From: Sporisorium sorghi
Taxonomy: Eukaryota > Basidiomycota > Ustilaginomycetes > Ustilaginales > Ustilaginaceae
Assembly: GCA_023212695.1 (NCBI GenBank)
Contig: JALCCG010000332.1
Coordinates: 1 to 22,084, forward strand
Length of the DNA: 22,084 nucleotides
Direction: 5' to 3'
Part shown: piece by piece, positions 1 to 8,830 of the stretch
How positions within the stretch are numbered: the first letter of the stretch is position 1
Layout: every line of letters begins with the position of its first letter
Position numbers and translations under genes: made by a program
The notes under the pieces: model-generated
What the model was told of the DNA's origin: nothing
Database searches by the model: none
Seen by the model: only the letters and a program-made list of their open reading frames with translations

Positions 1-76
1 GGGGACTTGCCTGTTGAGGAAAATTTCTCCATGTCAGAGAAATATAGTGGAGCTGCTGCCTGAAAATTCCAAAATT

Positions 77-141
77 GTGAAAATCCACAAAATAGTGAAA
101 ATCCACTGGCCCTGAGGGCTGTCCAAAAATGTGAAAATCCA
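77..141 (+). repeat. Three copies of an 11-bp direct repeat on an 18-bp spacing
   Basis: The motif GTGAAAATCCA occurs exactly at 77-87, 95-105 and 131-141. The starts are 18 and 36 bases apart, so the copies sit on a common 18-base period with one slot unoccupied. In the first two copies the motif extends to GTGAAAATCCAC, a short dyad (GTG...CAC). A degenerate copy lies at about 61-71. The function is unknown. Confidence 0.85.
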
Positions 142-156
142 ACAGCCCTCAGGGCC
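108..156. repeat. Perfect 15-bp inverted repeat (hairpin)
   Basis: GGCCCTGAGGGCTGT at 108-122 is the exact reverse complement of 142-156, leaving a 19-base loop that carries the third GTGAAAATCCA copy. The stem is GC-rich and would form a stable hairpin in single-stranded DNA or RNA. It lies over 300 bases beyond the eIF3f stop, so a role in that gene's 3' end is possible but not shown. Confidence 0.85.
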
Positions 157-162
157 GGTCAG

Positions 163-196
163 TTCCACACCTACGTGAATTCCACATCTACGTGAA
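163..196 (+). repeat. Two tandem 17-bp units
   Basis: TTCCACACCTACGTGAA (163-179) is followed immediately by TTCCACATCTACGTGAA (180-196), differing at one base. A third partial CTACGT follows. No function can be assigned. Confidence 0.85.
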
Positions 197-461
197 CTAC
201 GTTACACGTTCTCTTCGCAATCAAAGCCTGCCAGCTTTCTCCTCAATGTGGACCTGCTCATGCTCACGTACGACACGACAGTCACTGCTATGAAAGGTTT
301 TGGGGATATCGCAGCCTGGCTACATGTACAAGTGAAGATTGGGCACGAATGCGATGCGCGTGCGCCAAGTGAGAATGGATCCGCGGGACCCTTTTTGAAG
401 ATAGAAACAACGTTCTCAGCGAGCCATGCTATGTACTTGGTCATGATGAATGCCGCGAAAT

Positions 462-1367
462 CTAGGTAAGAAGCGTGAGACGCGACGAGACCTCGGCCTG
501 GGCACGCACGACGTTGGCGAGGTACGAGACCATGAGCACGTCCTGCAGGTGCGCGTTGAAGAGCGTCTCGAGCTTGTTGTCGTCCATACCAGCGGGCACG
601 GCGCTGATGGTGTCGTTGAGGAAGCGACCTACGGCCTTGTCGCCCTCCTTCTCTCCCGCAATGACGGCGCGCACGTAGCTGAGCACGCGGTCGAGTTGTG
701 ACTGCACCTGCTTGAGGCTGACCGCGAGCGCGTCCAGGTCGGTCAAGGGCGACGAGATGTTCTGGGATGCGAGCAGCGACAGCGAAGAGTGCTCTGGTGT
801 CGAGTGCAACAGGTTGGTGGGGAGCGGCAGGAAGACGCAGTTCTCGGCCTTGGGAGTGGCGCCCAACGGCGACGAGATGTACGACTTGATGCCGAGCCCA
901 GACGCTTTCGAGCTGTCGATCGAGGTGTCGAGCGTCAAGTGCACGGCCTGGTGCGGTGCGGTCTCTCGCGAGTAAAAGTCCTGGATGAGTGCGCTGTACG
1001 TGTTGAGCTCTGGCGAGGTAGCGTACCAGCCCACGATGACCTCGTCCGGTCGAACCTTTTGGCAGAGCTCGTACATGCTTCGGTGGTACTCCATGTCGAC
1101 CTGAACCTGGCCCTCCTCCTCATCTTCCAAATGAGGCACAGCAAAGCAGTTCTTGATCTCGATCTCGGACTCGGTGCGCGTGCCGAGCAGCGTACCAATG
1201 ACACGGTGCTGCCCATCGTTGCGGCGGAGGTAGTGGTCAAGAATCGAGAAGAGCGCGACGGGGTGGACGTGGACGCCAGTGACGGAGCGAGAGTGCATCA
1301 CACCCGAGCCAGTGCTGGCGGGAAAGTCGAGGTGGAGCGCAGAGGACGAAGATTCGGCGAGCGACAT
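462..1367 (-). CDS. Eukaryotic translation initiation factor 3 subunit F (eIF3f)
   Basis: This 301-residue protein is the MPN-domain subunit F of eIF3, the cytosolic complex that organises the 43S pre-initiation complex on the 40S ribosome. The MPN fold starts near residue 30 (VTGVHVHPVALFSILDHYLR) and runs to about 160. The segment GWYATSPEL at 113-121 is characteristic of eIF3f and stands where active JAMM proteases carry the metal-binding HxHP motif. The histidines are absent, so a classical metalloprotease site is not expected. The C-terminal half is helical, as in MPN/PCI-complex subunits. The length fits the family. The start at 1367 has A at -3, and no intron is needed. The gene is divergent from SPT6. 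Confidence 0.9.
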   Translation of the reverse strand: MSLAESSSSALHLDFPASTGSGVMHSRSVTGVHVHPVALFSILDHYLRRNDGQHRVIGTLLGTRTESEIEIKNCFAVPHLEDEEEGQVQVDMEYHRSMYELCQKVRPDEVIVGWYATSPELNTYSALIQDFYSRETAPHQAVHLTLDTSIDSSKASGLGIKSYISSPLGATPKAENCVFLPLPTNLLHSTPEHSSLSLLASQNISSPLTDLDALAVSLKQVQSQLDRVLSYVRAVIAGEKEGDKAVGRFLNDTISAVPAGMDDNKLETLFNAHLQDVLMVSYLANVVRAQAEVSSRLTLLT

Positions 1368-2212
1368 GATGGGCGATGTCTATGTCGGGTGCAAATGTGC
1401 GAGTGTGCGAGGTTACGACGATGCGTATGTGTATCGAGCCGGTGTCGTCCAAAGTGGTCTGTACGAGTCGAGTAAACGGTGTCGTGAATCTTTCGAGCCA
1501 GTTGAGAAGGAGTGCCTGGCGTCGAGATGGTGACAAGAGATGGTGGTGTCGAAAAGATTGTGCTCGCTCGTCGATACCAACAGCTTTTCAAAACTGTCTC
1601 TCTTGATCTGCTGCGTTGTGCCGTGTGCGAGCGAACAGGCAGCAACTGTCCTTGGCTCTCTTTTTTTTTTCCCCTCAACGCTTCTTCTTCTCCTCTTTCT
1701 CAGAAGAGAGGAAAAACTCGCAATTCTTCTTGCTTTGAGTTTTGTATTCGACAATTCAACAGACCGCGTCTGAGGGCAATTCAAAGCAGCCGCCACCTTG
1801 AATGCAACCCTGCTGAGCATTTGTATTCGTTGAACAAGCGCGAGAAGCTGAGCGTGTCCAGAAGGGAATTTTCTCAAAAATGTTAGAAAGGGTGAGACTG
1901 AGCGAGAGAGAGAGAGAGACGAACTGATCTGATCGAGTCGAGCGTTGTCTGTCTCGTCGAGGGCAGCTGCCAAATCCGCACACCTCTCCATCTCACCTTC
2001 GTATTCCTTCTTCTTTCCATCCATCTCTCTCCACCACCACAACATTTCACGACAAACATCGAACCGATCCTCCCTTGATGGCTCTCCCTTGCGATCCGTA
2101 GATCATCCGGCTCGAGAATCGACTTGCTCTGCCTCGTAGCGCACGGTCGCTGGATTGCCTACTGCGAGTCGCGACCTCCAGCAGCAGCAGTGACACAACG
2201 TCGCCCTTCACC
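1368..2212. promoter_or_regulatory. Divergent promoter region between eIF3f and SPT6
   Basis: This 845-base gap separates two divergent start codons and must carry both promoters and both 5' leaders. It contains pyrimidine-rich tracts (a T/C run at about 1660-1700 and CT-rich stretches at about 1985-2040) and a short GA microsatellite at about 1904-1918. Such tracts are common near fungal transcription starts. I see no clear TATA box and no conserved gene. Confidence 0.6.
2078..2101 (+). other. Possible 7-codon upstream ORF in the SPT6 leader
   Basis: An ATG at 2078 is followed by six sense codons and TAG at 2099-2101, 111 bases before the SPT6 start. Its context is weak (T at -3). It matters only if transcription starts upstream of 2078, which the sequence does not show. 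Confidence 0.25.
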
Positions 2213-5200
2213 ATGGCCGACGAGGAAAAGGTCCCCGCCCCTTACTTTCAGGATGACGAGGAGGGTATCCCATCCGACGACGAGGAAGGCGTCGACCTCA
2301 TGAAGGCAGATGGCAACCTCGTAGGCTCCGGCGGTGAAGACAGCAGCGACGAAGAAGAAGACGACGATCCAGAGGAGGCTCGACGCATCGCAGAAGGCTT
2401 TATCGCAGAGGACGACGAGGAAGAGGAGGAAGACGACGAAGCACGTAGAGAGCGCAGAAGGCGCAGGAAGAAAAAGAGAAAGCAGACCGAAGAGGACTTT
2501 GAGGTCGACGAGGACGATCTCGAGCTCCTCGCCGAAAACACCGGCCAGTCTCGCCGCAAAGAGGCCGGCCGTCTCAAGCGCTTCCGACGAGGTTCTGCTT
2601 CTCCACCACCAGATGACGAGGCCGCCGCCCGGCAAAAGACACTCGACCAGATCTTTGAAGACGATGACGACGAAGACGACGACGACATTCGCTCAGGTCG
2701 TCGCGGCGCTAACTATGATGATGACGACGACGAAGACCTCCCCTCCGTCGGCCAGGCACTCCGCGCCGGTGTCGCGCGCAAACAACGCGAGGCGGTCGGA
2801 GGCTACGAAGACGACGGCCTCGACGACTTCATCGAAGAGGACGAGGACGACGAAGAGATGCAGGGCCTCGATGAGGACGAACGAGAGGCGCGACGCCAGC
2901 AGAGGCGTGAAGAAAAGCGCAGGGCACGCATGTCCGGATCCGCAGCCGACCCTGCCAAGGCCGGCATCGACCGAGAAGCTTGGGATGAGATCCACGAGAT
3001 CTTTGGCAACGGCGAGGACTACTTCTGGGCGCTCGAAGACGAGGACGAGGACGCTTTCGATGAGGAAAAGAAGAGCAAGATGGAGTACAAGGACATCTTC
3101 GAGCCCGCCCAGATCGCGGAGCGCATGCTCACCGAGGACGACGAGCGCATCAAGCGCATCGACATTCCAGAACGTCTCCAGCTCGCTTGCCCCGGCGAAG
3201 AAGGCCTCAAGCTGCTCGAGAGAAAGCTCACCGACGCAGAGCTCTTCGAGGCAGCCAAATGGGCATCCACCCGCATCTCGACCAGGACCGCCGCCGAGTT
3301 CCTCGACGAAGCCGGACTCTTCCACCGTCAACGCTCCGACTTCATCAACGCCGTCCAGCTCATGCTTTCGTACATGCTCAACGATCTCCTCGAGGTGCCC
3401 TTCCTCTTCCAGCACCGATTCGATGAGCTCGAACATCTCACCTACGACGACGTCGAGCGACACTACCGCAGCATCGATCTCCTCACCCGTCGAGAGCTCT
3501 ACACGCTCAGTGAACTCGCGCTCAAGTTCAAGACACTGCTTGTTCGCAAAGACCAGCTGCGCGCCACCTTCAACAAGATCCACGTCGATGTCAAGCGTGA
3601 GGCCGGTGCAGAGGACCTTGGCGACGCCGACGCCAGCCAGACCAACGACGCTTCTCTGGCCTCGCGCGCCGAATCTTCGCAACGGCAACGCGCCATCTTT
3701 GAAGACATGCTTGCTCAAGCTGCGAGTCTCGAAGAGATTTCCGACATCACCGAGTACCTCACCCTCCGCTACGGCCAAAAGATGCGCGACGCACAGGCGC
3801 TCACCACCAACGGCTCGGACCAAGCGGCAGAGGACATGGAAGGTCTCACTCTGAATGGCGAGCCCGTCGTCGGCGCCACACCCGGCTTCAAGAAGCCCAG
3901 CCTGGTCGGCCAGTACGAGCGCACCAAGAACACAGTCATTTCGGAGCTCGCCAAGAAGTTCGGCATCACCTCGGACGAGCTTGCCTCCAACATCACCAGC
4001 CACACTCGTCAGTACTCTCCGCGTGACCCCGAAGAGTCGCCCTTCAAGTTTGCCGAGCAGTTTACAGGATCGGCATGGGGAGCGCATTCGCCCGAGATCG
4101 CCCTTGCAAAAGCCAAGATGATGCTCAGTCAAGAGATCGGCAAGGACCCCATCCTCAAGCGCGAGATGCGTCAGCTCTTCAAGGACGCCGCCGAGATCAA
4201 CATCGAGCCCACCGAGCGTGGCATGACCGTCATCGACGACCAGCACCCTTACGCCAACTTCAAGTTCATCCTCAACAAGCCCGCTCGTCTGGTGCCACAG
4301 CAGCCCTCGCAATACCTCCAGATGCTGCAAGCCGAGGATGAGCTGCTCATCAAGCTCGACATCAACCTCAAAGACGTGGTGCTCGCCCGTTTCGAGACAC
4401 GCCTCTACAACAACTACGCTAGCGAAGGCGTCGGCGAGGTCAGCACCTTATGGAACGAGCAGAGGCGCGAAGTGATTCGAGAAGCGCTCAAAGTCCACCT
4501 CGTGCCCAACGGACGCATCTGGCTCAAGGAGTGGCTCCGCGAAGAATCGCGAGAGACGCTGCTGCGACATATCGATGTCCTCATGACCAAGCGCGTCGAG
4601 AAGGGCCCCTTCATGTCTAGAAGCATGATCGCCCGCAACCGCGATCCCAAGATCGAGGATCTGGATCGCGTCCCGCGTGTGCTCGCCGTCTCGCATGGCG
4701 GTGGTGACCCCAGGAAGGACGTCGTTCAGGCCGTCTACCTCGACGAGCGAGGCCGCTTCCGCGAGCATGCCACTTTCGACGACCTGCGCCCGCTCACGCA
4801 GCGCCAGCTGCAGGAACGCGAGCTCGAGCTCGAGCGCACGCGAGGCAGGGCCGAATTCGCCGACCACCGCGCCGACTTCATCAAGCTGCTCAAGCAGCGC
4901 AGGCCAGACGTCATCGTTGTCTGCGGCTGGAGTGTACGCACCGCAGAGCTCAAGAAGAACGTCAAGGAGCTTGCCAGCATGGCGCATCAGGAGATCTGCG
5001 ACGAGGAGCGTCTCGATACCGACCTCGAGCGCGACCAGGCTGCCTTTGATGTCGTCACGTGCCACGACGACGTGGCGCGCATCTACCAGCACAGCAGCCG
5101 TGCGGCCGAAGAGTTCCCCGAACTCAGCGAGCTCGGCCGCTACTGTCTTGCGCTGGCGCGGTATGCGCAGTCGCCCGTCAACGAGTTTGCAGCGCTGGGC

Positions 5201-7432
5201 GACGATCTCACCGCCGTCATTCTCGACCCCAACCAGCGCCTGCTGCCGCAGGATCGCCTGCGTCTCCACTTGGAGCGCTGCATCGGTGCTGTCGTCAACG
5301 ACATGGGTGTCGAGATCAACCAGGCCATCACCAGCACCTACACACAAACGCTGCTGCCCTTCGTCGCCGGTCTGGGTCCGAGAAAGGCGCAGGCGCTGGT
5401 CAACGCGATCAGCACCAAGCTCGAAGGCACGCTCATCAACCGAACGCTGCTCATCACTCGAGAGATCCTGACGTTCCAGGTGTTCCAGAACTGCGCGTCG
5501 TTCCTTCGCATCGAGCAAGACATGCTGCTCGAGGCTGACGAGAACGACGTGCCGGACGTGCTCGACAGCACGCGCATCCATCCCGAGGACTACGACTTCC
5601 CGCGCAAGATGGCGGCCGATGCGCTTAACAAGCACGAGGAGGATCTCGAGGGCGAGCATCCCAGTTTGCCGTGCAAGGAGCTCATGGAGGACGCCGATCC
5701 CGCCGACAAGCTCAACACGCTCGACCTGGACAACTACGCGACGATGCTGTTCGAGCGCAAGGGCGAACGCAAGCGCGCCACGCTGCACTCTTGTCGCAGC
5801 GAGTTGATCAAGCCGTACGACGACTTGCGCGAGGTGCAGCTCGAGCCTTCGCCCGAAGAGATACTGACCATGTTCACGGGCGAAACGCCCAAGACGCTGG
5901 CAGAAGGCTTCGTGGTGTCGGTCGAGGTGATGCGCGTGCAGGAGGGCAACCGAATGCAGGAGGGCCGCATCACGTGCCGGCTCGACTCGGGCATCGAGGG
6001 CACGATCGAGGCCGAGCACACGGTGGACAACTACACGCCGGGATCGGTGCGTCTGCGTGAGCTGGTGCGACCGCAACAGACGCTGGACGCGCTCGTTCGC
6101 AAGATCGACCCGGAACAGTGCACGGTGCAGCTGAGCATCAGGCCGTGGGATTTGCAGCATCGTGCGACGCATCAGGGCAAGACGCCGCTCGACACCAAGT
6201 TCTACGACATGAGGAAAGCGGAGCAGTGGAACGAGCAGGCGGCGGCCAAAGCCAAGTTGCGCATCCAGGCGCGTCGACAGAACAGGGTGATCGACCATCC
6301 GAACTACCACAACTTCAACTACAAGTCGGCCGTGCAGTTCCTTGCGAGTCAGCCTCGTGGCTCGGTGGTGGTGCGTCCGAGCAGCAAGGGAGACGACCAC
6401 CTGGCCGTGACGTGGAAGGTGGATGACGACGTGTACCAGAACATCGACGTGCTGGAGCTCGACAAGGAGAGCGAGTACTCGCTCGGGCGTGTGCTGCGCA
6501 TTGAAGGCATGGGCTCATACTCGGATTTGGACGAGCTGATCGTCAACCACGTCAAGCCGATGGTGCATATGGTGGAGATGATGATGAACCACGAAAAGTA
6601 CAAGGGCGCCGACGAGGAAGACCTGCACCGCTTCTTGACCAACTGGTCGCTGGCCAACCCCATGCGCTCGGTGTACGCGTTTGGTCTGAACAAGGACCGC
6701 CCCGGCTACTTCAACTTGTCATTCAAGGCGAACCGTGATGCGGCGATCCAGACGTGGCCCGTCAAGGTGCTGCCCAACGCGTTCAAGCTAGGACCTGCCG
6801 ACCAGCTTGCGGACGTGGCGGCGCTGTGCAACGCGTTCAAGACGCAGTACACCACGCAGGCGAGTATGGCGCGTGGCGCAAAGACGCCGTACGGAGGCGG
6901 ACGCACGCCTGCTCCCGGCTTGGGTGGTGCAACGCCAATGGGCGGACGCACGCCGTACGGTGGAGTGAGGAACGGCATGGCTGGTGGTGCGACGCCTGGA
7001 CTGGGCGCTGCAGGTGGATACGGCACTCCTATGATGAACATGGCTTCGGCGGCTACACCAAACCCGTACGGAAGTGGCGGTGGGTATGGTCGCAACGGAC
7101 CCGGCATCGGTGCAGGCGGAGGAGGAGGATACGGTGCACCGCCACCTCCCGGTCGACCTCCATCGATGCCCGGTGCTCCTCCGATGATGCCTCCCGGCAT
7201 GGCCAGCGGTGGTGGTGGTCCTCCTCCTCCTCCCAACTATCCTCCGCCTTACGGTGGTGCTGGAGGAAACGAACCCGGACCGCCGCCCTCGCGCCCGCAA
7301 GTGCCGCACGGCATGCACCCTGACCGCTTCGCCCAGGCCGAGTACGGCGGCGGTCGTGGTTCTGGCCAGCAGCAGCAGCAATCGTACGGAGGAAACAGCG
7401 GTGGATACGGTGGCGGAGGCCATCGATATTGA
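2213..7432 (+). CDS. SPT6: Transcription elongation factor and histone chaperone SPT6
   Basis: This intronless 1739-residue protein is Spt6, the nuclear histone chaperone that travels with RNA polymerase II. Residues 1 to about 240 are a very acidic Asp/Glu-rich tail. EIFGNGEDYFWAL at 262-274 matches the Spn1/Iws1-binding segment. The Tex-like core follows: a helix-turn-helix region near 345-415, a YqgF-like fold from about 820 (LAVSHGGGDPRKD), a helix-hairpin-helix near 1050 (AGLGPRKAQALVNAI) and an S1 domain at about 1225-1300. Tandem SH2 domains span about 1362-1545 and include RGSVVVRPSS, the first SH2 arginine pocket; in the family these bind phosphorylated Rpb1 linker. Residues from about 1555 are a Gly/Pro-rich tail with repeated TP motifs. 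The start sits in an excellent context (CACCATGGCC). Confidence 0.97.
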   Translation: MADEEKVPAPYFQDDEEGIPSDDEEGVDLMKADGNLVGSGGEDSSDEEEDDDPEEARRIAEGFIAEDDEEEEEDDEARRERRRRRKKKRKQTEEDFEVDEDDLELLAENTGQSRRKEAGRLKRFRRGSASPPPDDEAAARQKTLDQIFEDDDDEDDDDIRSGRRGANYDDDDDEDLPSVGQALRAGVARKQREAVGGYEDDGLDDFIEEDEDDEEMQGLDEDEREARRQQRREEKRRARMSGSAADPAKAGIDREAWDEIHEIFGNGEDYFWALEDEDEDAFDEEKKSKMEYKDIFEPAQIAERMLTEDDERIKRIDIPERLQLACPGEEGLKLLERKLTDAELFEAAKWASTRISTRTAAEFLDEAGLFHRQRSDFINAVQLMLSYMLNDLLEVPFLFQHRFDELEHLTYDDVERHYRSIDLLTRRELYTLSELALKFKTLLVRKDQLRATFNKIHVDVKREAGAEDLGDADASQTNDASLASRAESSQRQRAIFEDMLAQAASLEEISDITEYLTLRYGQKMRDAQALTTNGSDQAAEDMEGLTLNGEPVVGATPGFKKPSLVGQYERTKNTVISELAKKFGITSDELASNITSHTRQYSPRDPEESPFKFAEQFTGSAWGAHSPEIALAKAKMMLSQEIGKDPILKREMRQLFKDAAEINIEPTERGMTVIDDQHPYANFKFILNKPARLVPQQPSQYLQMLQAEDELLIKLDINLKDVVLARFETRLYNNYASEGVGEVSTLWNEQRREVIREALKVHLVPNGRIWLKEWLREESRETLLRHIDVLMTKRVEKGPFMSRSMIARNRDPKIEDLDRVPRVLAVSHGGGDPRKDVVQAVYLDERGRFREHATFDDLRPLTQRQLQERELELERTRGRAEFADHRADFIKLLKQRRPDVIVVCGWSVRTAELKKNVKELASMAHQEICDEERLDTDLERDQAAFDVVTCHDDVARIYQHSSRAAEEFPELSELGRYCLALARYAQSPVNEFAALGDDLTAVILDPNQRLLPQDRLRLHLERCIGAVVNDMGVEINQAITSTYTQTLLPFVAGLGPRKAQALVNAISTKLEGTLINRTLLITREILTFQVFQNCASFLRIEQDMLLEADENDVPDVLDSTRIHPEDYDFPRKMAADALNKHEEDLEGEHPSLPCKELMEDADPADKLNTLDLDNYATMLFERKGERKRATLHSCRSELIKPYDDLREVQLEPSPEEILTMFTGETPKTLAEGFVVSVEVMRVQEGNRMQEGRITCRLDSGIEGTIEAEHTVDNYTPGSVRLRELVRPQQTLDALVRKIDPEQCTVQLSIRPWDLQHRATHQGKTPLDTKFYDMRKAEQWNEQAAAKAKLRIQARRQNRVIDHPNYHNFNYKSAVQFLASQPRGSVVVRPSSKGDDHLAVTWKVDDDVYQNIDVLELDKESEYSLGRVLRIEGMGSYSDLDELIVNHVKPMVHMVEMMMNHEKYKGADEEDLHRFLTNWSLANPMRSVYAFGLNKDRPGYFNLSFKANRDAAIQTWPVKVLPNAFKLGPADQLADVAALCNAFKTQYTTQASMARGAKTPYGGGRTPAPGLGGATPMGGRTPYGGVRNGMAGGATPGLGAAGGYGTPMMNMASAATPNPYGSGGGYGRNGPGIGAGGGGGYGAPPPPGRPPSMPGAPPMMPPGMASGGGGPPPPPNYPPPYGGAGGNEPGPPPSRPQVPHGMHPDRFAQAEYGGGRGSGQQQQQSYGGNSGGYGGGGHRY
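6880..7429 (+). other. SPT6 C-terminal Gly/Pro tail with TP-motif repeats
   Basis: The last 180 or so codons of SPT6 encode a low-complexity tail. Its first part holds seven Thr-Pro motifs in similar settings (KTPYGGG, RTPAPG, GATPMG, RTPYGG, GATPGL, GTPMM, ATPNP). It then becomes proline-rich (GAPPPPGRPPS and others) and ends Gly/Gln/Tyr-rich. TP repeats of this kind recall the phosphorylatable C-terminal repeats of Spt5; that comparison is inference. Confidence 0.7.
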
Positions 7433-7845
7433 TGATCTGACGGAATGTACGACGACGACAACAAAAATTTTCGAACTGCAGTAGGGGACTTGCTTGTCTT
7501 GAGCTGTCTGACTTTGGATGTTTTGATATCGCACGCGCTTCTTGCGCAAAACACGCATTGGATCGTAGTGAGCTGGTGTATTGATGTGAGTGAGGATGTG
7601 AAGAGTGTTGCCAGCTGATGTGTAGCATGTCGAGAGATGATGAGCAGAGCGGGGTTGTGTTTCGGCGGTGGTGATGCTCCACATGATTTTGGTCGTTTTG
7701 TCGGTGGTGGACGGACACGTGCGGCTTTTTCACACTGTCAGGCGCGGTGGGGCCAACTCTCTCCTTCTCTCTCACTCCTTGCATCCTTCACACCATCACT
7801 GCGTCCCTCTTCTCTACACACCGCTTCGACTTCGAAACGCATACA
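7433..7845. other. Intergenic: SPT6 3' flank and MIM2-like promoter
   Basis: This 413-base stretch has no supportable gene. The right end, about 7755-7845, is pyrimidine-rich (repeated CTCTC and CTTC), as seen upstream of other genes in the window, and probably holds the transcription start of the next gene. No clear poly(A) signal or TATA box is visible. Confidence 0.5.
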
Positions 7846-8642
7846 ATGTCAGGGAGCGACTCGCCACGCGCCCAGCCGCCAGCGTACACGTTCGGATCGG
7901 CACCCCACGACACCAGCAGCAGCACCAGTGGTAGTGGGAGCGGCAGTGCTGCGGGGGAGTTCACGTTCAGCGCTCCTCTCGAAAGCTCCACGAGTGGGGT
8001 TGGGAGCGGGTACCTCGACGACGCCCATGCGGGTGGCAGTCGCAGCAGTGGCAGCAGGCTGGACGCCACCTCACTGTTCGCGACGCTGGCGCAGCGCCAA
8101 ATGACGCAGGCGCAGTACGACGACGATGCAGCATGGACTACTTCCCACCCGCGCCGACATCGCCCCCACCACCGCCGCGGGAGCATCGAAGACGACCTCA
8201 GCTCTTCAAGCAGCAGCGGAGGCGGAGGCGGCAAGAGGAGAGAGAGAAGGAGAAGAGACTCGCTCTCAAGCGCGGGAAGCTACTCAACCACCTCGTCAGC
8301 CCACGAAAGAGCCCTCCAGCGCGAATGGGACGAACAGCTCGACCAGCTCAAACTCATGTTCCAGATCATCATCCTGCCCTTTGTCGGCAAGTTCTTCGGT
8401 CGCAAGTTTGGATACTTTTGTAAGTCCAACACTACCACAGCTATCGATAACTCTTCCTCGTTCTCTTTCTGCCGTCGATCGATTTCCGGCTTCGCGGCCC
8501 TTTGCCGTCGATCTGTGTCGTGGGAAGAATCGCATGCTGACATGCAGTTTCGTTTCGGTGGGCAACAGTGTATGATCGGTATCAAGTGCTCGGGTCGCCG
8601 CTGCGGCGCGCGTTTTGGAGCGGCATCGGTGCCACTGCGTGA
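7846..8642 (+). CDS. MIM2-like mitochondrial outer-membrane import protein (two exons)
   Basis: Exons 7846-8419 and 8569-8642 join to a 215-residue protein. The first 158 residues are low-complexity, rich in Ser/Gly with a basic patch. The conserved part begins REWDEQLDQLKL (159 on) and continues with a hydrophobic segment LMFQIIILPFVGKFFGRKFGYF. After splicing it ends in LYDRYQVLGSPLRR and then AFWSGIGATA. This pattern (acidic-Trp helix, one membrane span, PF-GK-GR signature, aromatic-basic tail) is what I recall for fungal Mim2, which with Mim1 inserts helical proteins into the mitochondrial outer membrane. The start has A at -3. Reading through the intron would replace the conserved tail with unrelated sequence. 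Yeast Mim2 is much shorter (about 87 aa), so the N-terminus is an extension. Confidence 0.65.
8420..8568 (+). other. Intron of the MIM2-like gene
   Basis: The 149-base intron begins GTAAGT at 8420 and ends CAACAG at 8568. A likely branch site (GCTGAC) lies near 8535-8541. A closer AG at 8545-8546 is only a few bases past it, probably too close to be used, and would shift the frame. Using 8568 makes TTG across the junction and gives the conserved FLYDRYQ tail. Confidence 0.8.
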
Positions 8643-8830
8643 AAGACGCATTCTCAAACAGTGCAATGGCAAACCTAAACAACCTCTCACACAGACGTCC
8701 CATAACTTCACTTGGCCGCAGAAGCAGCAACGTCCGCCAGTGTGCTCAGCCACCGCCCGCTCACTGTGACGAACCAAAAGAGTGTGTTGATTACCACAGA
8801 GCTACACAAGATCCATAAAGCTGCGCGCAT

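Larger units (their letters stand above)
1..461. other. Non-coding, repeat-bearing contig edge
   Basis: I see no recognisable gene here. The first 200 bases are AT-richer than the rest and hold three kinds of short repeat, listed separately. Bases 200-461 are the 3' flank of eIF3f. They contain open frames of 73-80 codons on both strands that match nothing I know and have no start or domain support. This could be the end of a mobile element or a small intergenic repeat cut by the contig end, but no transposase, LTR or target-site duplication is visible. Confidence 0.5.

Noticed and set aside
1..10. GGGGACTTGC shared with about 7483-7492
   Set aside because: A single 10-base match between two non-coding sites is expected by chance over this length.
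202..469. Small genes on either strand at the left edge
   Set aside because: Frames of 73-80 codons overlap each other and have no domain, splice or start support.
4448..6400. 650-codon antisense frame inside SPT6
   Set aside because: It is a shadow of the strongly C/G-ending codon use in SPT6; the sequence is Arg/Val/Leu-rich with no domain.
8643..8769. 340-residue unspliced version of the MIM2-like protein
   Set aside because: It reads through a clear GTAAGT...CAG intron and replaces the conserved C-terminus with unrelated sequence.
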